Assembly: GCA_029204225.1 (NCBI GenBank)
Contig: CM055097.1
Span: 769,699-833,698 of the forward strand
DNA length: 64,000 bases
DNA from: Diphasiastrum complanatum
Taxonomy: Eukaryota > Streptophyta > Lycopodiopsida > Lycopodiales > Lycopodiaceae
Reading direction: 5' to 3'
Shown: piece after piece, positions 20,330 through 31,740 of the stretch
Layout: each line of letters opens with the position of its first letter
How positions within the stretch are numbered: the stretch's first letter is position 1
Notes under the pieces: model-generated
Seen by the model: the letters and a program-made list of their open reading frames with translations, nothing else
Database searches by the model: none
Told to the model about the DNA's origin: nothing
Made by a program: the position numbers and the translations under genes

Positions 20330-21050
20330 ACAATATTGAAGAATTTACTAATTATTTGACAACAATAGTTGCGATCATAAGATGAGCGACCTCCATGGCC
20401 ATCACTGGGACGATCATAAGTACCAGCTCGATATATCGGTTACCGTCACGTCCATCTTCCCTATAAAATCAAACTCCCATCTCTGAAGTGGTTTCACTGG
20501 CTGTAAGTGAGTCTAAGGAAAATCCATAGATGGTGTTGGTCTACCTTGTCTTTGACAAACATCACATACCTTACAATATTTTACAACATCCTTTGCAATT
20601 GTAGGCCACCAAAACCTAGATCAAAATCTTTTCTGAACTGGGATTGCCCCAGCAAAATGATCGCTAGCAAGACCTACATGAGCAGCCTCTTGTTTAGTTT
20701 TTGTAACTTGTAAACATCGGCGAAGAATGTCATCCTCTCCATGTTTATAAATTTGACCATCAATCAATTGAAATTCCATGCATGCCAAACCAGCCGACAA
20801 TCTTCTGTCTTCTTATAATTACCTCCATGCTAAAAAGTTGAGAACAACAGCATACCAGGAATCAATTATAGGCTCAGCCAAAAATAAATGTGCATCAGGC
20901 AATCCATCAATATCCTCTTCTGCAGTACCCGTAGAAATCTGAGACAACTGATCAAAAACCATAGTATGCAACCTTCCAGGTCGTATCCTAATGTCAAATT
21001 CAAATTCTTCTAACATTATAAGCCTCATATTTTTATCACCTCAATTTTAG
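20330..21050 (-). mobile_element. Ty3/gypsy relic: RNase H end and integrase
   Basis: Minus-strand pieces in order: RNase H C terminus (EEFEFDIRIRPGRLHTM, DQLSQISTG), the RNase H-integrase spacer (LPDAHLFLAEPIIDSWYAV), GEDDILRRCLQVTKTKQEA, the integrase zinc finger (FWWPTIAKDVVKYCKVCDVC) and the start of the core (WEFDFIGKM). Stops and frame changes show it is dead. Confidence 0.75.
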
Positions 21051-22821
21051 CTGAATCAATAGATAGTCATTCTTGAGATCTGTACCTTCTTGTGTGATTA
21101 TATATTTGTCTTTTAAGAGTTAAGTCAGTGCACTTCCAATGACAAATTTCCCCTTTTATATTTTTTCCATCAATGAATCGATTGTTCACATATTCTGTAG
21201 TTATAATGTACCTAGTTTTTCATGAACTAGTTCAATGTACCTTTTTGTCAACTCTTGAATAAACTCTTTATATGAAAAACAAGGTACATTCATTTTGGGC
21301 AAGCCATGATAACCTAACATGTATTTGAAATATGAATATTAATACTCCCGACATCCAAAATCGGCGTCTTTTGAAACTTTGTTACTATCACATACATGGG
21401 ATCACACGTGGGATGTTTGGTAGATTGACACTAAAGCTACACTCATTAACTCCCACCATCCTATAGCACTGACAAAGAAAATTCCTATTGGAGATAGGTC
21501 TCACGTTGTGAAGAGTATAACAGGTCTTGACAAATTTATCCATGTCCCTTAGCTTGTGGTTAAAGCCTCTTAACCAGGGTTAACTAGGGTCATAGCAATG
21601 CTGCAATCTAATTCTTTCTCTCGGCACATTGATGTTTGGTATACACAACTTCTTTTGCTTGGTATAAAGATCTGGTTACTTCAACAATATCTTTTGCAAG
21701 GTGTACATTTTGGATAGAACTTGCCTATTGAATATTTGTCACTAATCCCTCTGCCATACCAGCAGTGGTTGCTGATATGATATCTTCTTGCTGACCAAGT
21801 GCATTTGCTGCAATATCTTGCTGGTCAAACCTTCACATAATCATTGATAAGAAAGTTCACCAACTCATTTGCTTTGTCATCAAAGAATCTTATGTGTCAA
21901 AATACTTCGGGGGCACATTTTTACTAAACACTTTGAATGTCTTCTATGTAACTCACTTTCTCCAACTATAAGCCCTTCCTTCTAGTACATTATATATTTT
22001 TTATTCATGCATCGGCCACTTATTGTCCTAAATCAAACAAACTCCGTGGAAAATGTCGAAGTAATATTTGATCTTTGAAGGAAATACTTTTATATTCTGC
22101 AACCTGTCATATGACCCAACAGCTGACCTACTTCACAAAGAATATGCAAAAACTCCTCAGCAAATAATTGGGTCAGTTGTAAGGCCTTTTCATATTATCA
22201 AAACATAGGCTGGCAAGGGGATACCACATATTTGTTGAAGCTTCTTGCATGTAGAGAAGTTATCTTCTCGTATATGAAAGTTTATCTGAACACGGGTTTT
22301 TTGGAAGTGTGATAACATGCACATAGATGCTGTTAGTTAGTTTGTCCTCAAGATAATATTTGTGTGCTTCACAATGAATCTTGTGCTGAAAAAATCCCAG
22401 AGATGAGATTTTGATTAGAACTGACGACATTTTGCAGGGACCGGGACATAACTTCTATTCACTTCAAACTTGATTTGTCAAGGCTGTATGGAGGTTATAG
22501 AGATGGGACTTATCTTTCTTCTTTTCGTACCTATATATACTGATCCATGGTGAATTTTACTTGCTGTACATTTTCCCGTAACTCTTAGCACTAAGTGCAG
22601 GTAGGAAATTCAAAGCTTGAATCTTCTTCCTTGAATTTGGTTCGGACTACTTGGCCAAGGCTCACTTTCTTAGCCCTTTGGCCTTATATTCTTATGTTTT
22701 ATCTAAAACCCCATGATATGCTTACAACAGCTCTTTTGGTTAGGTCAGATTTTATAGACTAGTCCTACCTTGTTACGAAATGCTTCCAATAGGGCTGGGG
22801 TTTGTATACAAGAGGTAGAAG
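21051..22821. other. Upstream region of the P-class PPR gene, no gene seen
   Basis: No open frame of coding character on either strand over about 1.8 kb. The last few hundred bases should contain the promoter and 5' UTR of the PPR gene, but I see no clear TATA box. Confidence 0.45.
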
Positions 22822-24576
22822 ATGGGAGTGAGACAATTTAGTGCCTGTTATGCTGGATGGTTAACCCACATACATGGCATTCTAGATGTACATGTAAATT
22901 CTGTTCTTGGAGATCATTTTCTCTGTACACTAGGGCACTTTCATGTTTGGCACTTCTGCACCAAAAGTCATGGTGAAGCAAACATGATTAATTTTCAACG
23001 GAGCTCAGTAGGTACTGGCAAAACCCAAAGTGTGAAAGAAGTAGCTTGTGTTCTGTCAGATGTGTTAAGGACTCGGCATACAGACTTGGAAATGCACCTG
23101 AACAAACATGGTGCAATCCTAACACCACAAATTGCTGTCAGTGTTCTGAAGAATCTTATGGATGTGAAGCTCGCTCTGAGGTTTTTTAATTGGGCTAGCA
23201 GGCAAGTGGATTTCAAGCACACCACCTACACATACAATTGCCTTCTGAAGTTACTTGTGAAAGCTCACTGCCATCAGCAGACCTTTGAATATTATGATCG
23301 AATGCTACTTGAAGATTGCTCACCTAATAGCTATACCTTTTGCTTTATCCTCAGTAGTTTATGCCATGAAGGAAAGTTTGATGAGGCGCACAAGCTTTTA
23401 CTAGAAATGGAGAGAAAAGGCTGTCAACCCACCATATTTGCATATAGTACAATTGTTGATGGTCTCTGTAAGGCTGGGAAACTGGATCTTGCCCGAAAAC
23501 TTGTACAGGAGATGACTTCTAAGGGATGCGTTCCAAATATTGTTACATATGGGTCTCTTGTCAATGGATTTTGTAAAGCGGGTAATGCGGATGAAGGATA
23601 CAAGCTACTCAATGAAATGATTGAAAAGGGTCATGTACCTAACACCATTATCTTTAGTAATTTGATTGATGGCTTCTGCAAAATAGGTAAACTTAAGGAA
23701 GCCTGTCGTTGCATGGAAGAAATGATTGCCAGGGGTGCTGCTCCTGACATTGTAACCTACAGTTCTCTTCTCAAGGGCTTTTGTAGTGCTGGAAAGCTCG
23801 ATAAGGCCCTGGAACTTTTTAATAAACTTAATCAGAAAGGTTGTGTTCCGAATACTATAACATACAACACATTACTACATGGTCTTTGCAGGGTCGGTCA
23901 ACTGGAAGAGGCGAAGAAGCTTGTTCAAGATATGAATGAGAGGGGTTGTCTCCCAGATATTGTTACGTACAATGTCCTTATAGGAGGCTTCTGTAAGGCC
24001 AGCACTTTGGACAATGCTTATAAGCTTCTGGAAGAAATGTGCCAGCTTCATTTTTCCCCTGATGTTTGTACATATAATACCATCATTGACGGCCACTGCA
24101 AGGCCAACCAAGTTGAGAAAGCCCAAGCTTCTTTTCTAGAGATGATCAAAAGTGGGCTTTCTCCTGACATCTTTAGTTACAGCATCTTAATAGATGGCTT
24201 TTGCAAAGCAAATAAGGTAGATAGGGCTTGTGGGTATTTTCAGGACATGGTCAAGAGAGGATTTGTACCTGACATTGTTACTTATGGATCACTTCTTAAT
24301 GGGCTTTGTAGAGCAAATAGATTATTGGAAGCTTATGAGCTTCTGAAAGTAATGATAGAAAAGGACCGTATCTCTGATTGTATTCCATACAATAGTCTCC
24401 TTGTCAGGCTTTGTAATGCTAACAACGTCGAGGCAGCCCTTGAACTACATCAAAAATTGGATGAAAAAGGCTGTATACTTGATCTAGATACTTATGATCT
24501 TATAGTTGATGGCCTTTATAAGGCAGGTAAGAGTGCTGAAGTGCACGGGCTTTTGAAGAAAGTAAAGTTGTCCTAG
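22822..24576 (+). CDS. P-class pentatricopeptide repeat protein, 584 aa
   Basis: An intronless frame with about 13 tandem 35-residue P-type PPR motifs from residue 135 to the end (for example VTYSSLLKGFCSAGKLDKAL, ITYNTLLHGLCRVGQLEEA). There is no E, DYW or SMR domain. P-class proteins bind organelle transcripts and affect stability, processing or translation; the GxxxxLCKAG-rich form resembles the restorer-of-fertility-like branch. The first 55 residues before MINFQRSS could be an organelle transit peptide; an alternative start is the ATG at 22984. The RNA code residues (5 and 35 of each repeat) are N/N, C/T, S/N, G/N, S/D, S/N, N/D, N/D, N/D, S/D, G/D, N/D, which gives a readable binding prediction. 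Flanked by transposon relics. No sign of decay. Confidence 0.93.
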   Translation: MGVRQFSACYAGWLTHIHGILDVHVNSVLGDHFLCTLGHFHVWHFCTKSHGEANMINFQRSSVGTGKTQSVKEVACVLSDVLRTRHTDLEMHLNKHGAILTPQIAVSVLKNLMDVKLALRFFNWASRQVDFKHTTYTYNCLLKLLVKAHCHQQTFEYYDRMLLEDCSPNSYTFCFILSSLCHEGKFDEAHKLLLEMERKGCQPTIFAYSTIVDGLCKAGKLDLARKLVQEMTSKGCVPNIVTYGSLVNGFCKAGNADEGYKLLNEMIEKGHVPNTIIFSNLIDGFCKIGKLKEACRCMEEMIARGAAPDIVTYSSLLKGFCSAGKLDKALELFNKLNQKGCVPNTITYNTLLHGLCRVGQLEEAKKLVQDMNERGCLPDIVTYNVLIGGFCKASTLDNAYKLLEEMCQLHFSPDVCTYNTIIDGHCKANQVEKAQASFLEMIKSGLSPDIFSYSILIDGFCKANKVDRACGYFQDMVKRGFVPDIVTYGSLLNGLCRANRLLEAYELLKVMIEKDRISDCIPYNSLLVRLCNANNVEAALELHQKLDEKGCILDLDTYDLIVDGLYKAGKSAEVHGLLKKVKLS

Positions 24577-26886
24577 TGCAACTTTATAGCCATATTCCAG
24601 TTCTGAGTGTTGTTTTGAAGGTTATGGTTGGCATGAGGTTCATCCTGTGTCGAATTTGTTCTTTTCAAGAACATCTATCGTGATTTCATATTGCATTCAT
24701 AGAAACTGAAATGCACTCTTAAGGTTTCTTTTCTGAATCAGCATTGGAAATTGTGGATATCTGTGTGCAAACACTAAAAATTCCATTTGGCGAAATGTTG
24801 TGATTGGAAGTGCATAACAGTTTTCTTATATGCATTTCTGTCACAAACAAACTTCAAAACAGGTAACACTTCAATCTTATGATTATCCAAGCATATAGTA
24901 CAGTACACTATTGCAAATTGTTTTCAGTGAGAGAAGCTTTCTTTAATGATTTGGATTAAATACGATAGAATTGCTTTAGACCTCCCCAAGTGGTCAAACT
25001 TGAGCCTGTAGGTATTTATTGACATGTATCTGTTGAAAGGGAATTATCCCATGGCCACTCTATTGTATTGCTTAGGCCTAGGATTCTGTGAAATGGGCCT
25101 AAACTCGTGTAGTAGAAATTGGTTCATGTGTGTCTCCCCATCACACATGTGAAGTGAAGCGAGGTATAAAATTTTCTCCTACCTCTGGCTCAAGTTGTTT
25201 TTTCCCATTCCAGGGTTTGTTCAGGGTGGTCTTCCTACTGGTGAAGTGTGTGAGCAATAATTCCTTGTGGTTCTGGAGTTACTACATATGTGTGATCCAT
25301 CCATTAAGTGTTTGAGTCCACAAATTTTAACATTTTGGTTAGGAGAGCTTGTGCCTATGTGATCTGTTTGTAAGGCAGAAACCATGCTTGAGTGTGAAGA
25401 AACCAATTTTGTGCGTGGAGTTAATAAAAAGCATTGTTGTTTAGTTTTGTGAAGGAAAGGTGCTTTATTGCAGAAAAAAGTACGAAGAAAATTGCATTTT
25501 GCAGGTTGAAAGCAAATGTTTTAGACCAAAAACAACCCATATGTGTGTGCAAAGGGCAGGTACTAAATGGGGACATTACATATTGGTAGCAAACCTGAAA
25601 ATAATCATTTGCAGTCATTACTGAGAGAAGGTGTTCTTATTTGCATTACACAAAAAGTGTGGATGTGATAGATCATGCAAATGAAAGGGAGTGAGGTACA
25701 GCAGTACTGAAGGTTGCAAAAAAAAAGTACAACTCACACAAAGTGGAAAGTCAATTTGCAAGATAGTCGGCAGGTTGGTAAAGGCAAATTGCAGGTCATA
25801 AGAAATTATTGTAAGTGGAGAAATCATTTGAGGCGCAAACAAGATGGGTCTGTCTGCAGGCTGCATTTGTAATAGGCAGATCGTTAACAGTTTAAAAAAA
25901 GTGGTAGATAACTTGTTGCAGGCCAAAAATAATTGATTGTGCTAAGTGACACTTGTGAAGATACGAGGTACGAGACAAGTACAAAGGCAGCTTGTACCAG
26001 GGGGTCATCAAAATCTGATGGCAGCAGTTACAGGTGACAAACTCAGACTTTGTAAGATGACTAGGCAAGCACAAGTCATAACTTGTACAATAGCTATGAT
26101 TGCCACTGAAATGGGACAATCATTGATGAGAAAATAAGTTCAAGCCTTAATTGCAAGAGGAGATCAAATTGACAAAAAAATTGTTGGAGACAAAGACAGA
26201 CATGAAGTTTGAAATCTTAAGTGGTTTTTAGATGGCATCGCAGTATTAATGGAGAAGTAAATTCCTGGAGGAGATGGCGGCAAGATAAGTCAATGGAGAA
26301 TAGAACTCCAATCCCAACAAAGTGCTCTAATACAAGCTATGAACACACACATATGACGTATCACATGTGAAACAAGAGGCTGCAGATGATGAACACCAAG
26401 CAATCTCCAAGTAAGAATATTAAATGAACATTAGTCACAGCCAAGAAGATTGATTGAAGATCTTCGACAAAGAGCTACAGTGTGACCTCCTACAAAAGAC
26501 TCGAGAACATCAAATTAATCCACGATGTATGAATGATACTCCAACATAAATTGTTCTTGGAGGCTATTAAGGGACCTTTCCAAGCAACCACCACTATTGG
26601 GGCTGTCATATTCTAGGTCCATCTGGCTAGGCATCCAACAAGTCCTATGTTCAAGTCTCTGAAAATACCGAATGTATCTGAGGTGGGGGTCCAAATTCGG
26701 CCCAAAATGTCCCATAAACAAATCTTGAAACAAACTTGACCTTTTTTTATGAAGCTGGGTCCACAATATTATGTGAAGAAATCAAGTGAACTTAAGTGCT
26801 GAGAAATACTAGAATTGGGGTTTTGAACCAAAAAAATGAAAATAAAATGGGAAGCACATTTTATTGGGGAAAAAGATAGCGATAAA

Positions 26887-26888
<2 letters not shown>
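24577..26888. other. PPR 3' flank and spacer, no gene seen
   Basis: The first part is likely 3' UTR. From 25.4 to 26.8 kb several short frames occur on both strands, none with recognisable motifs. Confidence 0.4.

Positions 26889-26937
<49 letters not shown>
26889..26937 (+). repeat. (GA)n microsatellite
   Basis: Uninterrupted GA tract of about 49 bases. Its translation as Leu-Ser or Glu-Arg repeats explains apparent frames across it. Confidence 0.9.
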
Positions 26938-26938
<1 letters not shown>

Positions 26939-27341
26939 ACTTGGGCTTTAAACACACAATATACAAGAGAGGATTTCTTTCATGTTTTTTAGCGTTTATA
27001 TGAAAAGTGTGGGTTGCAAAAATCAATGAAGTTTTTTCCTATATTAAAATTAGAGATTATGAACCTCATTTGGATTTCTAATCAATGATCAAGCATCAAG
27101 GATTGCACTTAGATTGAAAGATATCAAATCTACCTATTTTGCATCTAATTTGGCAATTGCCTTTGAACACCACAATCAAATTAGCATTGACTGATCCTCA
27201 CGGCCCTTCACACATGTGGATAGTATGGTATTGTTATCAGGTTCAGATCTATTCGATAGACACAAAAAAACATCACATTAGTCAAGCATGTATTCCTCTT
27301 GCAAGAGCAAATTTGCCAAAATTACCATCAATCTTGATATC

Positions 27342-27512
27342 TCAAAAGTGTATGTACAAATGAGCTCCAAATCTAAACTTAACAAATGATGCTTTTAACA
27401 ATGGTTTGGTAAGAATATCAGCCACACAAAGTGAAGTGTCCACATGTTCCAATTTGATCTTCTTTGCTTGGACCTTTTTTCTCACAAAATGGTGAGCAAC
27501 TTCGATGTGCCT
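27342..27512 (-). pseudogene. Copia RNase H, C-terminal half (outer element)
   Basis: Reads RHIEVAHHFVRKKVQAKK and CVADILTKPLLK, the usual end of copia Pol. It is the continuation of the RNase H frame broken at 29571 by the nested element; Arg-His codons occur at both edges of the break. Confidence 0.8.
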
Positions 27513-27625
27513 AATAAATTGCATGACCTAGCTATGGAGTATCTTAACTTCAATACTAGATCAACTATGAAAGCTTGAGAGACTTAGCTATGGAAAACAT
27601 CACATACAAGGAGAATTGCATAAGC

Positions 27626-27664
27626 ACCTCACAACACCAAAAGTTAGAAGAGGAAATAAATTGC

Positions 27665-27704
<40 letters not shown>

Positions 27705-27936
27705 GGCGTGGGTCCTCCAAGTCTCTTGTCAGGCAAGCACGTCAAATACATGCATGGAAAGTCTAGGTGTCAACCATAGGAGTGAGCTACTTGGCCAAGT
27801 GGGTCACTTGCACTAATTTACTCAACTTACAAAAGGGGGGTCTCATGTATTTAATTTATAACATGCCCCATGAGTTATGTCTTACAACTTAACTAGTGCT
27901 TAGCGGAAGGGGTAAAATAGGCATTACTCTTCAACA
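27626..27936 (-). repeat. 3' LTR of the nested element (with long GA tract)
   Basis: Matches 29306-29568 from ACCTCACAACACCAAAAG to ACTCTTCAACA. It contains a GA tract of about 34 bases (27667-27700), where the other copy has only about 10. Confidence 0.8.
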
Positions 27937-28058
27937 CCTCTCCTTAATGGCAATTTTATTCAAGCTGACACCCAACAGAGTTCTGAATTTTTCAAACTTA
28001 TCTTTACTAAGTGGTTTAGTAAAGATATCAGCTATCTGGCCGTTGGTGTTGCAATAAA

Positions 28059-29228
28059 CTAGCTCAATCTCCCCATTGCCCGTATGAAGTGCTGGTCCAC
28101 CTCTATGTGCTTCGTCCGTGCATGATAGACTGGATTTCTCGCAAGCTGAATGCAGCTTTGGTTATCACAATGCAACAATGTAGGTCTTACTTGAGCAATC
28201 TGCATGTCCTCAAGTAGACATCGTAACCAAATAGCTTCACAGGCGGACCTTCTAGTCGCCCTGTACTCAGCTTCGGTAGATGATAGGGCTATAGTAGGCT
28301 GCTTCTTGCTACACCAAGATATAGCCTCTGAACCTAGGCTAAAGCAATAGCCTGTCGTCGATCTCCTATTATCTCTATCACTTGCCCAATCAGAATCTGA
28401 ATAACCTTCCAGTTGGAAGTCACCATCATCAGTGTATCCAATCCCATAAGTCATCATCCCTCTCACATATTGTAGGATCCGCTTGGCTACCTTCCAATGT
28501 GCTTCGGTAGGCTTACTCATGAATTGACTTGCGATCCCAACCACATAAGCAATATCTGGCCTGGTGGTAGTAAGGTAAATCAGGCTGCCCACCAATTGAC
28601 AATAGAGAGTCTCATCTACAAATGCTGGACCATCATCTCTTGATGGCTTGTTGCTTGCATCCATGGGTGTGCTAATTGGTTTGCTTTCTTGCATGTTAAA
28701 CCTCTTCAATAATTTTTGTGCATACTTTGCGTGAGAGATAAAAAAGCAACGCTTCCCTTTCCAAATCTCAACTCCTACCCTACTTGGTGATTGCTTATGG
28801 TGAATGCTTGATGTTGCATATCTGATTCTTGACAAACCTATAACTTGCACCTGCTGCTCCAAGCTTTGCTTTAAGTTCTTTCCTTTGCCTTTGTCTTTCT
28901 TCTGAAAGTTCTGCTTCTTCTTAGAAGCAAATGCATGTTCTGGATTATCTTCCCTTTCAGAAAGATTCTTTCTTCTCATCTCCTCTTGTACAAGAAGACC
29001 ACATATCTCCCCAAAGGTCGGGAGTTTCTTTCTAGTAGAACAGAACATCACATAGTCTTGATAGTTGAATAACAAGCTATTCAAAACTGTGGGGACAATA
29101 CTCCTGTCACTTACTGTCTCTCCAACTGAAGCAAGTTGGTCCATAAGGTCCTTGACCTTTGTGATGTGATCCAATTGTTGCACCTGCTTCCATCTTGAGA
29201 GTATGTAACATGTTTTGCAAATACACAA
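28059..29228 (-). CDS. Copia Gag-RNase H fusion frame, 389 codons
   Basis: The first part is copia Gag (TKVKDLMDQLASVGETVSDR, LPTFGEICGLLVQEEMRRK, then a lysine-rich tail). Near residue 130 the sequence jumps to the very end of RT (FFISHAKYAQKLLKRFNMQ, PISTPMD) and a complete RNase H: GYSDSDWASDRDNRRSTTGY, ALSSTEAEYRA, LHCDNQSCIQLARNPVYHA, TKHIEVDQHFIRAMG. Zinc knuckle, protease, integrase and most of RT are gone, yet the reading frame stays open across the junction. This is an internal-deletion (non-autonomous) form. The frame is open upstream of the given start, so the first residues may belong to a longer gag. The original initiation codon is not evident. Confidence 0.85.
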   Translation of the reverse strand: MCICKTCYILSRWKQVQQLDHITKVKDLMDQLASVGETVSDRSIVPTVLNSLLFNYQDYVMFCSTRKKLPTFGEICGLLVQEEMRRKNLSEREDNPEHAFASKKKQNFQKKDKGKGKNLKQSLEQQVQVIGLSRIRYATSSIHHKQSPSRVGVEIWKGKRCFFISHAKYAQKLLKRFNMQESKPISTPMDASNKPSRDDGPAFVDETLYCQLVGSLIYLTTTRPDIAYVVGIASQFMSKPTEAHWKVAKRILQYVRGMMTYGIGYTDDGDFQLEGYSDSDWASDRDNRRSTTGYCFSLGSEAISWCSKKQPTIALSSTEAEYRATRRSACEAIWLRCLLEDMQIAQVRPTLLHCDNQSCIQLARNPVYHARTKHIEVDQHFIRAMGRLS

Positions 29229-29305
29229 ACCTGGCTAAATCCACTGTTTTAAACATAGACTTCAAAATATTTCAATCCTCCACTGCATTCTTTGCATTGC
29301 AAAGA

Positions 29306-29568
29306 ACCTCACAACACCAAAAGTTAGAAGAGGAAGTGAATTGCTAGAGAGAGAGGTCCCTTGTGAGGCAAGCACCTCAAATACATGCATGGAAAGTCTA
29401 GGGGTCAACCATAGGAGTGAGCTACTTGGCCAAGTGGGCAAAATTTTACTCAACTTACAAAAGGGGGGCCTCATGTATTTAATTTATAGCATGCCCCATG
29501 AGTTATGTACAACTTACAACTTAACTAGTGCTTAGCCAAAGGGATAAAATAGGCATTACTCTTCAACA
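29306..29568 (-). repeat. 5' LTR of the nested element (short GA tract)
   Basis: Direct repeat of 27626-27936, ending TCAACA. It lacks the GA expansion and a few other short segments. Confidence 0.8.
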
Positions 29569-29570
29569 AT

Positions 29571-29973
29571 GCCTGCTTATAGCATGAAAGATTGCAAGGC
29601 TTTGAGCTAATTTGTTGTCACACTTGAAAAGAGGAATGTCTTTAGATCTGATGATTTTGAGCTCCACCAATAGCCTTTTGATCCACAAGATTTCCTTTGT
29701 AGTGGATGTTAGTGCCTTGTACTAGGCCTCAGGTGAAGAGAGAGACATGATTTCTTGCTTCTTTGAGAGCCATGAGATGCCTCTTTCTCCAATGAATATT
29801 GCATGTGCACTTATTGATCTTCTATCCACCTTGTCTCCAACAAAGTCTAAATATGAAAAACCAAGCAAATCAATGTGATCACCTCTATACAATATGCCAA
29901 AATCTAGTGTGCTATAAATGTATCTAAGTACCCTTTTGGCAAGCTTCCAATGATAAATTAAGGAATATTGCAT
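29571..29973 (-). pseudogene. Copia RNase H, N-terminal half (outer element)
   Basis: Frame with YHWKLAKRVLRYIYSTLDFG, GFSYLDFVGDKVDRRS and MSLSSPEA, ending in a TAG, then further in frame toward CDNKLAQSLAIFHA, where the nested element interrupts. Confidence 0.8.
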
Positions 29974-30152
29974 AAATTGGCTTAATCTAATAGCTTAGAT
30001 TTGGTCTAGATATGGTAAGCCAAAGCAAAGAGCCTATGAGATTCTCATAGAGAGTGATGTCCTTGAAGGATCTTTTATCATCTCCACTAGGATCTCTTAC
30101 ATGGTGTTCCATTGGAGTTTCTACTTTTTTGCATATATCCATAGTGAATGTT

Positions 30153-30809
30153 TTAAGAATTGAAGTATCTTACTTGGATTGACAAAAAGCTATAATTGCA
30201 AGTTCTAACTACTTCAATACCAAAAATATAGTGCAAGGAGCCCAGATCTTGTATTTTGAACTCTTTACACAATGCCATCTTGGTTTCATCAATTAGATCA
30301 ACATTGTTTCCACAAAAAATGATATAATCTACATGTGTTGAGAGAATAACTATATCACCATCATAGAATCTAAAGTACAATGAAGGATCTAAGTCAGTTA
30401 GAGTGAATCCAAGTGAGATGAGAATAGAATTCAATCGATCATGTCATGATCTTGGTGCTTGCTTCAAGCCATACAAGAATTTCTTGAGTAGGCATACTTT
30501 GTCTTTAAATCCGAGTTTGATGAAGCCCTTGGGTTGTTCCATGTAAATCTCCTTCTCAAGATAGCCATAAGAATGCATTAGACACATCCATCTGAAAAAG
30601 CCTCCAATTAAAGTGTGAGGATAGGCAATCAAGATTCTTATTGTAGTCATCTTAGCCACGCGTGCAAAGGTCTCTTCCAAACCTTTGATTTGTGCATAGC
30701 CTTTTGCACATAGCCAAACCTCGATCTTGTTGATTGATTCATCTTGATTATATTTGGTTCTTAAAAGCCATTTACAACCAGTTGCTTTCTTGTTAGATTG
30801 GAAGATCAA
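30153..30809 (-). pseudogene. Copia reverse transcriptase (outer element)
   Basis: Contains the copia RT landmarks GCKWLLRTKYNQDESINK, RLCAKGYAQ-like LCAKGYAQIKGLEETFA, EIYMEQPKGF and LLKKFLYGLKQAPRS, then a stop at 30444-30446 and the continuation FTLTDLDPSLYF. The catalytic YVDD is changed to HVDY, so the enzyme would be dead even without the stop. Confidence 0.87.
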
Positions 30810-31055
30810 TTGCCAAGTATAATTTTCAATTAATGTATTGTATTCTAAGAAGGTTCTTCAAGGAAGTTTAGAATTTTGACAAGTGTACGATTTTTATGTT
30901 CAGCCACTCCATTCAACTGTGGAGAATAGCTGGTGGTATACTACATAAGAATGCTATGAGTTTTGTTGTGATCTTTAAATTCAGTCGAAATGAATTCGCC
31001 TCCATTATCAGTCAGAGTTGCCTTGATTTTCTTGGAAGTTTGATTCTTAGCTCAA

Positions 31056-31338
31056 ATTCAAAATAATAGAAGTATGATAAGCTATTTATACTAAGCAAAT
31101 GTGGCTAGTCCAGTAGGACAACTAATTAGGTCGTTGATCTTAATGACCAGTTGGCCATAGTGAGCTGGCATCCATCCAGTTAGTACTTCTTGGAAATTTA
31201 CTTGTGGAATCCAACTGTGAGCGATTTTCGTGTATTTTTGCAGACTGTGTAGAAACATGCATAAAACTGCAGAAGTGGATAATAAGTGGATGAAGATTAA
31301 AAGATTGATTAGTCGATGATCAGGAGAATAATCCAATA
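31056..31338 (-). repeat. LTR fragment, family B, inverted relative to 15261
   Basis: The minus strand starts ATTGGATTATTCTCCTG and follows the LTR at 15261 with clear similarity, including AGTATAAATAGCT near 31066-31078. It is truncated where the integrase relic begins. Confidence 0.65.
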
Positions 31339-31740
31339 CTTATTGCATTCAGTATCATGTTAGAATGTATGCTTCTTTGTAGTCATTTGTAACTGATAAA
31401 TCTCTTATTGTTTCGTCTGATTTGTTGAACACTTCAATGCTGCAATATTCTATACATCACTTCGCACTCTGAAATTGTTTGGCTACGAAATCACTTTAGT
31501 ACTCATGATTTCAAAGTTAGTTGCTAAAAGATTGAACATGACTTCTGTCATTATAGCTTTGTTCAATTATTGATAGGCGTAGTCATGTACTAGGAAAGAA
31601 GGCTCATTTTGTTGCGTTCGATAGTTCATCCATAGACTTCTACTTATTGAATTGTTATTCCTTCTTCCAACACTATCTACTAACAAGATTGTGTTGAGTA
31701 AAGATGTGATTTTCCATTAAAGAAAATTCTTAAAGCTTGA
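31339..31740. other. Spacer, no gene
   Basis: AT-rich, no open frame of interest. Confidence 0.4.

Larger units (their letters stand above)
27513..29568 (-). mobile_element. Nested deletion derivative of a copia element
   Basis: It is bounded by related terminal repeats (27626-27936 and 29306-29568) in the same orientation. The left one is next to a polypurine tract (minus strand ATTAAGGAGAGG, 27937-27948), so the element runs right to left. It lies inside the RNase H frame of another copia element. The interior holds one long frame joining gag directly to RNase H. I did not find an intact primer-binding site, and the exact left edge is uncertain. Confidence 0.75.
26940..31055 (-). mobile_element. 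Ty1/copia relic (outer element) split by a nested element
   Basis: In minus-strand order: integrase core remnant (30830-31055; TLTDNGGEFISTEF and SPQLNGVAEHKNRTL), RT (30153-30809), RNase H first half (29571-29973), a nested insertion (about 27513-29568), then RNase H second half (27342-27512). Integrase at 31055 abuts an LTR fragment of another family. The left limit is uncertain; no 3' LTR was identified. Confidence 0.8.

Noticed and set aside
26769-27026. Frame with long Leu-Ser repeat
   Set aside because: Translation of the GA microsatellite. The same applies to frames at 27616, 43067 and 61565.
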